A stretch of DNA of 64,000 nucleotides from Micromonospora musae (GTDB lineage: Bacteria > Actinomycetota > Actinomycetes > Mycobacteriales > Micromonosporaceae): positions 62,001-126,000 of the forward strand of contig NZ_RAZT01000014.1 in the NCBI RefSeq assembly GCF_003626635.1, given 5' to 3'. Below, piece by piece: positions 1 through 7,954 of the stretch. Each line of letters begins with the position of its first letter. Positions within the stretch are counted from its first letter, which is position 1. A program made the position numbers and the translations under genes. Below the pieces are notes generated by a model. The model had not been told where the DNA came from and made no database searches. It was given only the letters and a program-made list of their open reading frames with translations.

Positions 1-1005
1 GCCCCGGGCCAGCCGGAGGATCGTGTCCTCGCGGATCGCGTTCGAGAAGTACTTGGCGATCCGGCCCGCGAAGAGGTTCGCCGGTTCGTGTCCGTACAGC
101 CAGGTCGGCACGGCGAGCCCACCCGCCCGCGCCCACGCCAGGTCGTCGACACCGCGCGGCCGCGGCACCGGCGGTGGGGCGTAGCGCTCGCGCACCTGTA
201 GCGCCGCCTTCGTGTAGCGGTCGTGGTCGGTGAAGTCGGGTGCCGCGGCCAACAGGTCGATCGCTCCGGTCAACTCCTCCGCCGATTGGTCGGCGAGGTA
301 CGCGCCGAGGTTCGCGGCCTCCATCACGCCCGGACCGCCGCCGGTGACCACGAGCCGGCCGGCCCGTGCCAGCTGCCAGCCGAGCACGGCAGCCATCCGG
401 TACGGCACGCTGCCGCGCGGCACCGCGTGCCCGCCCATGACCCCGACCACCGACTGCGGCCCGTGCGCGGCCAACCAGGCGCGGGTCGCGTCGGCGAGCG
501 CGTTGTCGACCCCGTGGTCGTGCAGTCGCTGGCCGAGCGCCTCCCGGACGTCCGGCAGCGCGCCGCCGTGCGCCCGGAAGTGCGCGTACACCCGGGTGTC
601 GTACATCCCGGTGAACCCTGCCTCGGCGAAGCCGGCGGCCAGCTCCTCCGGCGTGTAGAGGTGGCTCGGCTGGGTCGGGTAGGGCAGCCCGGAGAACGGT
701 GGGACCACGTTCGCGCCGCGCCGGACCAGGTCGGCGCCGACCTCCCGGGAGGCGAAGCGACAGCCGACGAAGAGCGTCCCGGTCACCGTGACGCGGGTCA
801 GGTCGGGCGGCGGGTCCAGGTCGAGACGCAGGCCCTGCACGGTCAGGCCGGTCAGGTCCCCACCGGCCAGCCGCCGGTCGAACTCGTCGCGGGTCTCGAT
901 CTCGTTCGTGGGCTGCGGTTCGATGACATCCGCGGGTGGTGGCGTGGGCACCTGGCCATACTGCCCCCGCCGGTCCAGGCCCGCGAACGGCGGCGGGACG
1001 ACCAC
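1..1005 (-). CDS. LOG-family Rossmann nucleotide-binding protein, cut by left window edge
   Basis: The minus-strand frame stays open from about 1005 to the window edge, giving roughly 335 N-terminal residues. Two signatures of the LOG/TIGR00730 superfamily are visible: VVGVMGGH near residue 187 and VVTGGGPGVMEAAN near residue 218. The PGGxGT loop expected after them lies partly or wholly outside the window. Plant LOG enzymes release active cytokinin from its nucleotide; the role of these longer bacterial relatives is unclear. There is no in-frame ATG near the beginning. I chose GTG at 1005 because G/C-rich third positions begin about there; GTG at 951 is the alternative. No convincing ribosome site was seen for either. 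Confidence 0.72.
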   Translation of the reverse strand, partial: MVVPPPFAGLDRRGQYGQVPTPPPADVIEPQPTNEIETRDEFDRRLAGGDLTGLTVQGLRLDLDPPPDLTRVTVTGTLFVGCRFASREVGADLVRRGANVVPPFSGLPYPTQPSHLYTPEELAAGFAEAGFTGMYDTRVYAHFRAHGGALPDVREALGQRLHDHGVDNALADATRAWLAAHGPQSVVGVMGGHAVPRGSVPYRMAAVLGWQLARAGRLVVTGGGPGVMEAANLGAYLADQSAEELTGAIDLLAAAPDFTDHDRYTKAALQVRERYAPPPVPRPRGVDDLAWARAGGLAVPTWLYGHEPANLFAGRIAKYFSNAIREDTILRLARG

Positions 1006-1081
1006 CGGCTCGGAAGGGCCGCCACCGCGACGCGCCGCCGATCTCCGTGTCCGCAGCTCACCCGCGTTCCGCCCGGACCGA

Positions 1082-1115
1082 CAGGAGCCCGACGGCCGCG
1101 GCCGTCGGGCTCCTG
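1082..1115. repeat. Perfect 34-bp palindrome in divergent gap
   Basis: The arm CAGGAGCCCGACGGCCG (1082-1098) is followed directly by its exact reverse complement (1099-1115). It lies between the divergent LOG-family gene and the DUF3151 gene. No T-tract follows on either strand, so it is not a canonical intrinsic terminator. Confidence 0.8.
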
Positions 1116-1272
1116 CGTAACCGGGTCCTGGGGAGGCTCCGGACCAATAGTTGTAACGGAAAACACTCTCCTTCGGCATAGGCCGCAGGCGTGACCAACT
1201 CCTCAGCCGTTCAGCCAGCGAGCTGGACCGACCCGCTCGCGTGTCGCAGTGCGAAGCGGGTTGAATGGGGCG

Positions 1273-1701
1273 ATGCAGAACCTCATGCCGGAGCCACCGG
1301 CCACCCTCCTCCCCGCGCACGACGAGGCTTACGCCGCGCTGGCCGCCGCCGAGACCGATGGCGGCGACGAGGCGTTCGCCGAGGTCGCGGCGCGGTACCC
1401 GACGTACAGCGCGGCGTGGGGGGCCCTCGCCGCCCGCGCGTTCGCGGCGGGTCAGGCCGTCCCGGCGTACGCGTACGCGCGCACCGGCTACCACCGCGGC
1501 CTCGACCAACTGCGGCGTAGCGGCTGGAAGGGGCACGGCCCGGTGCCGTGGTCGCACGAGCCGAACCAGGGCTTCCTCCGCTGCCTCTACGTGCTCTCCC
1601 GTGCCGCCGACGAGATCGGCGAGGCGGACGAGGCGGCCCGGTGCGCCCAGTTCCTCCGCGACTGCGACCCGGCCGCCGCGGACGCCCTGTCCAGCAACTG
1701 A
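1273..1701 (+). CDS. DUF3151 domain protein
   Basis: A 142-residue soluble protein starting MQNLMPEPPATLLP, the typical opening of the actinobacterial DUF3151 family. A helical region rich in Ala and Glu follows (about residues 20-60), then a conserved stretch with GWKGHGPVPW and GFLRCLYVLSRAADEIGE. Its length fits the family. An upstream in-frame ATG at 1249 exists, but the family N-terminus supports 1273. No signal peptide or membrane segment is present. The function is unknown; members are single-copy housekeeping-type genes in many actinobacteria. It converges on the ParA-like gene across a short hairpin. Confidence 0.85.
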   Translation: MQNLMPEPPATLLPAHDEAYAALAAAETDGGDEAFAEVAARYPTYSAAWGALAARAFAAGQAVPAYAYARTGYHRGLDQLRRSGWKGHGPVPWSHEPNQGFLRCLYVLSRAADEIGEADEAARCAQFLRDCDPAAADALSSN

Positions 1702-1709
1702 ACCCGCTT

Positions 1710-1740
1710 CGGTGGCCGGTGCGCGCCGCGCCGGCCACCG
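1710..1740. terminator. Hairpin between convergent genes
   Basis: The stem CGGTGGCCGG / CCGGCCACCG encloses a GC-rich loop. It starts nine bases after the DUF3151 stop and ends 16 bases before the end of the opposing ATPase gene. It probably acts as a bidirectional terminator, although it lacks a T-tract. Confidence 0.6.
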
Positions 1741-1755
1741 CGGGCCGGCGTGCGC

Positions 1756-4209
1756 CTACAGCCCCTCGGCCACCGCGGCGGCGATCTTCAGCCAGGCGTC
1801 GCGGGTGGCGGTGGAGAGGCCGGCGTACCGGATCGGCTCGCCGCTGTCGATGAGCCGCTCGTACGGTGCCAACAGCACCGATCGGGTTCGGGCGGCGAAG
1901 TGCGCCTGGATCGCGGGCAGGTCGATGTCCTTTCGGGACGGGGGCATCGACACCACGGTGACCGCCTGCCGGACCAGCCGCTGCCGGCCGCTCTGCTCCA
2001 GGTGGTCGAGCATCCGGGCGGCCGTCTCCGCCGAGTCGTTGCGCGCCGACATGGTGACCAGGAGTTGGTCCGTCGCGTCCATGGCGGCCTGCCAGTTCTG
2101 CGCCCGGACGTTGTTCCCAGTGTCTACGAAGATCAGCTTGTAGAACCGGCTGACCACCTCGCGGAGTTCGGCGAAGGCGGACGCGGTGAGCATCTCCCCG
2201 CCGGTGGCCGACTCGTCCGAGGCGAGCACGTCGAACATCCCCTCGCCCTGCGAACGGACGTACTGTGACAGGTCGCCGACCCGCCCGTGCGCGGCCTGGA
2301 ACTGGCCGAGGTCGCGAAGCAGGTCCCGCACCGTACGGGAGTGGAAGTCCTGCTGCGCCCGCATCCCGAGGGTGCCCTGGGTCTCGTTGTTGTCCCAGGC
2401 CAGCACGTAGCCGCCGCGTTTCTGCCCGAACGTCATGGCGAGCAGCAGGATCGCCACCGTCTTGCCGGCGCCGCCCTTCGGGTTGACCACGGTCACCTGG
2501 CGCAGGCCGCCGAAGTTGCGGCGGACCGTCTCGATGTCCCGTTTCAGCTCCTGCTCGTGCCGCCCCGGGGGCAGCCGAAGGCCGATCTTGTTCACCACCG
2601 CCCGTACGCCCATCGTGGCGAGCGGGTCGGCGGGACGCACCTGCCGCCGCCGGGCGAAGTCCTCCGCCGTCGGTGTCGGGCCGGCGGACGGGTAGCCGGC
2701 GGGTGTCGGGGCCGGCCCGGCTGGCTGCGGCTGGTACGGCTGCGCCGCGACTCCGGCCGTGTCCTGCTGCCACTGCCGTGGCTGCCAATCGGGCGGGAAG
2801 GGACCGGGCGGTGCCGGCGTGTCCCCCGAGGTCGGCTCGACCTCCTCGACGTCGGACCAGGCGGGGTCGGCGGAGTTCGGGCTCGCGCCGGGCCCTCCGG
2901 CCGCGGTCGGGTCGTCGTTGGTGCCTGCGGGGCCGGCCGCAGCCGGAACCGCGGGGGCGGCCGGTGCGGTTGTGGACCCGTTCGGCTCGGTCTCGGCGCT
3001 GACCCGCTGCGGCGGGTACGCCCACGGGGACTCGCCGGCCCGGCCGGAGCCGGCCGATCCGTTGGGGGTGCCAGGCGGTCGGTGCCCCTCGTCGGTCGAC
3101 GCCGACCCACCGGTGCCCGGCGTGCGGGTCGCCACGTCGGTGCCGGCCCCGCCGCCGGCCGCCCCGCCCGACGGCTGGGCCGTGGCCGACGGCTGGGCCG
3201 TCCCGTCCGACGGCTGGGCCGTCCCGTCCGACGGCTGGGCCGCTCCGGTCGGCGGCTGGGCTGTTCCGGCGGACAGTTGGGCCGCTCCGTCCGACGGCGA
3301 CGGCCGGGCCATCCCGGCCGCCGGCGATGGCTGGGCCGCCCCGGGCGGCCCGGAGGGCTGATCGACGACCGCGCGGCCGTTACCCAGACCGGGGGCCGGG
3401 TCGAGCGAGAACGGCAGGTTGAGGTCGACGCCACCGGCAGCCGCGCGGCCGCCGCCCGGCCCACGGGCCGCCGCCGCGCCCGTGCCGTGCCCGTCGTCCG
3501 ATGCGGCCGCTCCGGCCGTGGAGCCGCTGCTCGCCGCCGGGGCGCCCGTCGACCGGCCGCTCGCCGTCCCGGTGCCGGGCAGCTGCGGGTGCTCGGCAGC
3601 TGCCGGGACGCCGTTCGTCGCCGCAGGACCGGCCGTGGGGGAGAGCTTCGCTGCCGGGGGGTGTAACGCCGCGTGGGGCCCGGCCGTGGAGCCGTTGCTC
3701 CGTCCCGCAGCGGCGAGCTGGCCCTCGCCGAGACGATCGCCGGGCTGAGGGGGGCTGTCGCCGGAACGGTCACCATCGCCGGCCGATCCCGCCGTACCGG
3801 GGGTGCTGCCACCGGCGCTGTCGCGCGTCGCGGCGGTGCCGGCGACCTGCGGGTCGGCCGCCGTCGGTTGCCGGCCCGGCTGGGCGGGGGCCCAGGCGAC
3901 GCCGGGCGGTGCCCAGCCGTTGTGCGGCGGCAGCGCGCTCGTCAACGAGGGGTAGGCGTCCGCCCCGGCGATCGGCTGGGCCGTGTCGGCCCCGGTCGGC
4001 GTGTGCGAGGTTGGCTGCCCGGGGAGCGGATCGGCGGTCGGTGCGTCGGGTCGGGCTGCGGTCACGTCGGCGGAGGTCGGCGCGCCCACGGTGGCCCAGG
4101 GCGCGGCGGTGGCTTCGGTCGGATCCGAGGGCCAGGGGGGTTCGATGTCCCGCTCCGGCACCGGCTGCTGGCCGGGTACGCGTACCCGGTCGGCGTTGTC
4201 GTCCACCAC
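1756..4209 (-). CDS. MinD/ParA-family ATPase with very long disordered N-terminus
   Basis: An 817-residue protein. The last 240 residues form a MinD/ParA-type ATPase with the deviant Walker A motif NPKGGAGKT at about residues 576-584 and FVDTGNNV as the Walker B/switch-like motif. The first ~510 residues are Pro/Ala/Gly/Ser/Thr-rich and contain degenerate tandem units such as AQPSDGT. Proline-rich N-terminus plus P-loop C-terminus resembles the EspI-like ATPases of type VII secretion loci and other actinobacterial MinD/ParA proteins. No ParB gene, parS site or ESX gene is visible nearby, so a chromosome-partition role is not supported. No membrane segment was seen. The neighbouring kinase-like gene is transcribed the same way. 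Confidence 0.8.
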   Translation of the reverse strand: MVDDNADRVRVPGQQPVPERDIEPPWPSDPTEATAAPWATVGAPTSADVTAARPDAPTADPLPGQPTSHTPTGADTAQPIAGADAYPSLTSALPPHNGWAPPGVAWAPAQPGRQPTAADPQVAGTAATRDSAGGSTPGTAGSAGDGDRSGDSPPQPGDRLGEGQLAAAGRSNGSTAGPHAALHPPAAKLSPTAGPAATNGVPAAAEHPQLPGTGTASGRSTGAPAASSGSTAGAAASDDGHGTGAAAARGPGGGRAAAGGVDLNLPFSLDPAPGLGNGRAVVDQPSGPPGAAQPSPAAGMARPSPSDGAAQLSAGTAQPPTGAAQPSDGTAQPSDGTAQPSATAQPSGGAAGGGAGTDVATRTPGTGGSASTDEGHRPPGTPNGSAGSGRAGESPWAYPPQRVSAETEPNGSTTAPAAPAVPAAAGPAGTNDDPTAAGGPGASPNSADPAWSDVEEVEPTSGDTPAPPGPFPPDWQPRQWQQDTAGVAAQPYQPQPAGPAPTPAGYPSAGPTPTAEDFARRRQVRPADPLATMGVRAVVNKIGLRLPPGRHEQELKRDIETVRRNFGGLRQVTVVNPKGGAGKTVAILLLAMTFGQKRGGYVLAWDNNETQGTLGMRAQQDFHSRTVRDLLRDLGQFQAAHGRVGDLSQYVRSQGEGMFDVLASDESATGGEMLTASAFAELREVVSRFYKLIFVDTGNNVRAQNWQAAMDATDQLLVTMSARNDSAETAARMLDHLEQSGRQRLVRQAVTVVSMPPSRKDIDLPAIQAHFAARTRSVLLAPYERLIDSGEPIRYAGLSTATRDAWLKIAAAVAEGL

Positions 4210-4286
4210 GGTCCCTCCCCAGGTCTCCTGCCGAGGATAGGCGCAACGGTCGCCGATGGCTGGTCAGCGCGGCGCGCGCCGGGGGG

Positions 4287-5279
4287 TCAGGCGGCCCACA
4301 CCGCCCAGGCGCCCGGCTCGGTCCACCAGGAGCGCTTCCGGTTCAGCTCGCCCTCGGCACCGTCGTCGAGGAAGGGCACCTTCTCGTCCCGGGGCAGCAC
4401 GGAGACGGCCCGTCCCCGGGCCCGGCGCACCTCGAGGCGTACCCGCTTGCGGCCGAACGCGGAGCGGGTCACCACCGGCACCGCCACCGCGACCTCGACC
4501 AGCGCGTCGGTCGGGTCCGGCCGGCCCAGCAGCGTCACGTCGTCCAACGTCGCGTACCCCCCGGCATTGCCGATCGCGCAGGCCAGCAGCGGTTCGTCGC
4601 CGTCGGAGAGCAGGGTGTCGTCCACCTCGACGCGCCCGCGCCAGTGCAGCGGCCGACCGGCGTCGTCGGCCGCGCCGATCAGCGCGCCGTCCAGGGTCAC
4701 CGAGCCGCCGTCGTTGCGCAGCAGGTCCAGCCGGCGAGGCGCGCCGTCGAGCACCGCGGCGGCCACCTCCGCCGGATCGCGCGGCAGCCCGAGCTGCGCG
4801 ACCAGGTCACGGTGCCCGGTGCTGCCGGCCGGATCCAGCGGCAGTACGCCGACGGGCGGCAGGTCGGGCACCGTCCGGTTGCCGGGCAGCTCCTCCGGGC
4901 GGCGGCTCGGCGGTGGGGCGTACCGCCGGACCAGCCGGCGCAGCACGGCGCGCAGCTGCGCGTCGCTGGCCGTGGCGACCACGAGCCGGGTCTTCGAGTC
5001 CGGGTCCGGCCAGGTGAGGCCGTCCGGGCGGGCCGGGCCGTCGAGCCGGGCCAGCACCTCGTCGATCTCCGCGTCGGAGCGGGCGGTGACCATCTCCACC
5101 CGGGCGCCGCGGCTGGTCAGCGCGTCCGCGCAGGCCAGCACCGGCACCCGAGGCGTCTCGCAGCGCTCCGGCTTCTCCTCGGCGGCCTCGTCGGCGCCGC
5201 CGCAACAGGCTCCACCGCTGCCGCAGCCCGCGGCGGCGTCCCGCGCCGAACCGAGGGTGAGCAGCACCACGTCGTACAC
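4287..5279 (-). CDS. Diacylglycerol/lipid kinase-like protein
   Basis: About 330 residues with an alpha/beta N-terminal half and a beta-rich C-terminal half. The stretch VGVLPLDPAGSTGHRDLVAQLGL sits where DAGK-family enzymes carry the GTxNDLA substrate loop, followed by a VLDG..RRLDLL segment and an ALIGAADDAG segment like the DAGK accessory domain. I infer membership of the NAD kinase/diacylglycerol kinase superfamily; the active loop is divergent and activity is uncertain. GTG at 5279 is preferred because AGGAGG lies eight bases upstream; a longer frame reaching 5423 would run into purA. A cysteine/glycine-rich insert (CGSGGACCGG) lies near residue 20. It is divergent from purA. Confidence 0.6.
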   Translation of the reverse strand: MYDVVLLTLGSARDAAAGCGSGGACCGGADEAAEEKPERCETPRVPVLACADALTSRGARVEMVTARSDAEIDEVLARLDGPARPDGLTWPDPDSKTRLVVATASDAQLRAVLRRLVRRYAPPPSRRPEELPGNRTVPDLPPVGVLPLDPAGSTGHRDLVAQLGLPRDPAEVAAAVLDGAPRRLDLLRNDGGSVTLDGALIGAADDAGRPLHWRGRVEVDDTLLSDGDEPLLACAIGNAGGYATLDDVTLLGRPDPTDALVEVAVAVPVVTRSAFGRKRVRLEVRRARGRAVSVLPRDEKVPFLDDGAEGELNRKRSWWTEPGAWAVWAA

Positions 5280-5403
5280 GGAAGGAGCCTCCTGCCTCTC
5301 GACGCGACCCCTGCCGGACGCGCCGTAACCTCTTGTTAGCCTGACACCCCGGGCTCGCCAACCGGTCGCCACCTGGCACCCGAGCCTTCTGGAGGCGGAG
5401 AAG

Positions 5404-6693
5404 ATGCCAGCGATCGTGCTCATCGGCGCTCAGTGGGGCGACGAGGGCAAGGGCAAGGTTACCGACCTGCTGGGTGAGCGGGTCGACTACGTGGTGCGCT
5501 ACTCCGGCGGCAACAACGCCGGTCACACGGTGATCACCCCGGACGGCCAGAAGTATGCGCTGCACCTGATGCCCTCGGGCGCGCTCTCCCCGACCGCGAA
5601 GATCGTCATCGGTAACGGTGTGGTGGTCGACCCCAAGGTGCTGCTCACCGAGATCGACGGTCTCGCCGAGCGCGGCGTGGACGTCTCCCGCCTGCGCATC
5701 TCCGGCGACGCGCACCTGATCATGCCGCACCACCGGGCGCTGGACCGGGTGGTCGAGCGCTACCTCGGCTCGTCCCGGATCGGCACGACCGGCCGGGGTA
5801 TCGGCCCGGCCTACGGCGACAAGGTCGCCCGGATGGGCATCCGGGTGCAGGACCTGCTCGACCCGGGCATCCTGCGCAAGAAGCTGGAGCTCGCGCTCCG
5901 GGAGAAGAACCAGATCCTCTTCAAGGTCTACAACCGCAAGGCGATCGACGTCGAGGCGACCGTCGAGGAGTACCTGGCGTACGCGGAGCGGTTGAAGCCG
6001 TACATCACGGAGACCCGCGGGCTGCTCTGGGACGCGCTGGACCGGGGTGAGACGGTCCTGCTGGAGGGCGCCCAGGCCACCATGCTCGACATGGATCACG
6101 GCACCTACCCGTTCGTGACCTCGTCGAACCCGACGGCCGGCGGCGCCTGCGTGGGTGCGGGGATCCCGCCGACCGCCATCACGAAGGTGATCGCGGTCAG
6201 CAAGGCGTACACCACGCGGGTGGGCTCGGGGCCGTTCCCCACCGAACTCTTCGACGAGAACGGCGCGCACCTGCGCAAGATCGGCCACGAGTACGGCACC
6301 ACGACCGGCCGGGAACGTCGGTGCGGCTGGTTCGACGCGGTCGTCGCCCGGTACGCCTGCCGCCTGAACGGCGTCACCGACCTGGTGATCACCAAGCTGG
6401 ACGTGCTCACCGGCCTGCCGAAGGTGCGGATCTGCGTCGGGTACGAGATCAACGGCAAGCGGGTCGACGACATGCCGATGACGCAGACCGACTTCCACCA
6501 CGCCGTGCCCATCTACGAGGAGATGGACGGCTGGTGGGAGGACATCACCAAGGCCCGGTCCGTGGCTGAGCTGCCGGAGAACGCCCGCCGCTACATCGCC
6601 CGCGTCGAGGAGCTCTGCGGCGCGCAGGTCAGCGTGATCGGCGTAGGCCCCGGCCGCGAAGAAAACGTAGTCCAACACCCCCTAATCCCCTAA
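5404..6693 (+). CDS. purA: Adenylosuccinate synthetase
   Basis: PurA joins IMP and aspartate using GTP to make adenylosuccinate, the first committed step to AMP. The 429-residue length fits the family. The N-terminal GTP-binding loop GAQWGDEGKGK begins at residue 8, with NNAGHT shortly after and the IMP-binding region QATMLDMDHGTYPFVTSSN in the middle. A strong ribosome site (GGAGGCGGAG) precedes the ATG. It is expressed alone: a kinase-like gene diverges upstream and a long inverted repeat follows downstream. Confidence 0.97.
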   Translation: MPAIVLIGAQWGDEGKGKVTDLLGERVDYVVRYSGGNNAGHTVITPDGQKYALHLMPSGALSPTAKIVIGNGVVVDPKVLLTEIDGLAERGVDVSRLRISGDAHLIMPHHRALDRVVERYLGSSRIGTTGRGIGPAYGDKVARMGIRVQDLLDPGILRKKLELALREKNQILFKVYNRKAIDVEATVEEYLAYAERLKPYITETRGLLWDALDRGETVLLEGAQATMLDMDHGTYPFVTSSNPTAGGACVGAGIPPTAITKVIAVSKAYTTRVGSGPFPTELFDENGAHLRKIGHEYGTTTGRERRCGWFDAVVARYACRLNGVTDLVITKLDVLTGLPKVRICVGYEINGKRVDDMPMTQTDFHHAVPIYEEMDGWWEDITKARSVAELPENARRYIARVEELCGAQVSVIGVGPGREENVVQHPLIP

Positions 6694-6743
6694 CCCGCCC
6701 GGCCCCCCGGGGCCCTCGGCGGTCGCCCCCGCCGGTTCGCCCC

Positions 6744-6803
6744 GTTGATCAAGAGGTTTGCGTCAAGATTGCGCTTCGATCTGACGCAAACCTCTTGATC
6801 AAC
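6744..6803. repeat. Dispersed palindrome, copy 1
   Basis: Perfect 22-bp arms beginning GTTGATCAAGAGGTTTGCG (6744-6765 and 6782-6803) flank a 16-bp loop. Close relatives lie at 7848-7905 and 23189-23256. All three sit in gaps beside purine genes, which suggests a REP-like element or bidirectional terminator. Confidence 0.85.
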
Positions 6804-6843
6804 TGATTCGGCGGAGGGAGGGGCGGGGACGGGGGACGGAGGG

Positions 6844-6896
6844 TTGTCCACAGGGGGTGGGTGGTTATCCACAGGGGTTTCGGGCGCTGTGGATAA
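6844..6896. promoter_or_regulatory. Cluster of three DnaA boxes
   Basis: Three 9-mers match the DnaA-box consensus: TTGTCCACA (6844-6852), TTATCCACA (6865-6873) and TGTGGATAA in inverted orientation (6888-6896). They lie just upstream of the AbiEi-like gene. No dnaA/dnaN genes or AT-rich unwinding region are present, so this is not oriC. Confidence 0.55.
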
Positions 6897-6913
6897 CTGG
6901 GCATCGTGGGGCG

Positions 6914-7851
6914 GTGACACCACATGACATGCTTCGCGAGGTGGCTGCCGAGCAGGACGGTCTGGTCAGCCTCGGGCAGGCGCTTCGGGCGGGCCTGAGC
7001 AGAGATCAGGTCCGACAGCTGTGCCGATCCGGTCGATGGGTACGGCTGTTGCGTGGGTATTTCCTCCTCGACGGAGAGTCGCACCCGCGAGCTCGGCGTC
7101 GCGCTCTGATCCGGGCCGCTGTCGCTAGCCTCGGGCCGGGTGCCTTCGCCGTCCTCGACACGGCACTGGAACTGCACGGCGTCGCGGGTCTACGTCGCAC
7201 CTCCGAGGTCCACGTGTCGGTACCGGTGGATCAACCTCGGCCCCAGCGTGCGCCGGTGCCGTGGCTGGTCGTACATCAGCTGACCGTCGGGCCGCGTGAC
7301 CTGTCCACGGTCGCCGGCATCCCGGTCACCACGGCGATGCGTACGGTCTCCGACGTCATCCTCAGAACCGACGCTACGCCGCGGTATCGGTTCTCGACTC
7401 GGCGCTCAACTCGGGCAGGTTCGCCTCCGAGCGTTTGGGACTGGTCTCGGCCCTGATCCGAGGGCGGCGCGGAGCGGGGGCTGCGCGTTGTCACCTCGCC
7501 GAGGCGGACGGCCGGGCGCAGTCGCCGCTGGAGACGCGTGCCCGGCTGCGGTGTGTCGACGGCAGGGTGCCGCCGGACACCCTTCAGCTGGAGGTACGCG
7601 ATGACGACGGCTACCTGCTCGGGGTCGGGGACCTCGGCTGGCGCGGGCCGAAGGTGATCGCCGAGGCTGACGGCCGAGAGGCGCACGACACTCCGGCCGC
7701 GGTTTTCGCCGATCGCCGCCGGCAGAACCGTCTCGTCAACGCCGGTTGGACCGTCCTCCGCTTTACCTGGGCCGACACACTCCGCCCCGACTACATCCCC
7801 TGGACCGTCCGCCAAGCAATCAACGCATATCCCCCCGCCCGCCGCCGGTGA
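6914..7851 (+). pseudogene. AbiEi-like antitoxin-domain/DUF559 protein, frameshifted
   Basis: The N-terminal part (EQDGLVSLGQALRAGLSRDQVRQL, then RRGYF-like residues) matches type IV toxin-antitoxin AbiEi-like winged-helix domains. The C-terminal part (GWRGPKVIAEADG, NRLVNAGWTVLRFTW) matches the DUF559/Vsr-like nuclease fold that often follows. The two halves are in different frames. Inserting one base near 7372 joins VILRTD to RYAAVSVLDSALNSGRF and restores one gene of about 310 residues. It is either a genuine pseudogene or a sequencing error. The start is GTG 6914 or ATG 6929. No AbiEii toxin gene is adjacent. The stop lies inside the left arm of a dispersed palindrome. Confidence 0.65.
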
Positions 7852-7905
7852 TCAAGAGATTCGCGTCAGCAATCGCGCCATCGCTGACGCAAACCTCTTG
7901 ATCAC
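7848..7905. repeat. Dispersed palindrome, copy 2
   Basis: The arms GTGATCAAGAGATTCGCG... and ...CGCAAACCTCTTGATCAC are 23 bp long with two mismatches, around a 12-base loop. The left arm carries the stop codon of the upstream frameshifted gene; purD starts 50 bases downstream. Less perfect than copies 1 and 3. Confidence 0.8.
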
Positions 7906-7954
7906 GCGACAGGCGGCGGTGGGGGTGGGGGTGGGGTGCGTAGGATCTGGGGGC

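Noticed and set aside
1756..4209. Chromosome-partition parA
   Set aside because: No parB gene, no parS-like site, and the ATPase switch region differs from usual Soj/ParA.
4807..6678. 623-residue frame antisense to purA
   Set aside because: No family motifs; purA on the other strand is certain.
6844..6896. Replication origin
   Set aside because: Only three boxes, no AT-rich region and none of the usual dnaA/dnaN/rpmH neighbours.
6914..7851. Active abortive-infection toxin-antitoxin pair
   Set aside because: The gene is frameshifted and no AbiEii nucleotidyltransferase lies next to it.
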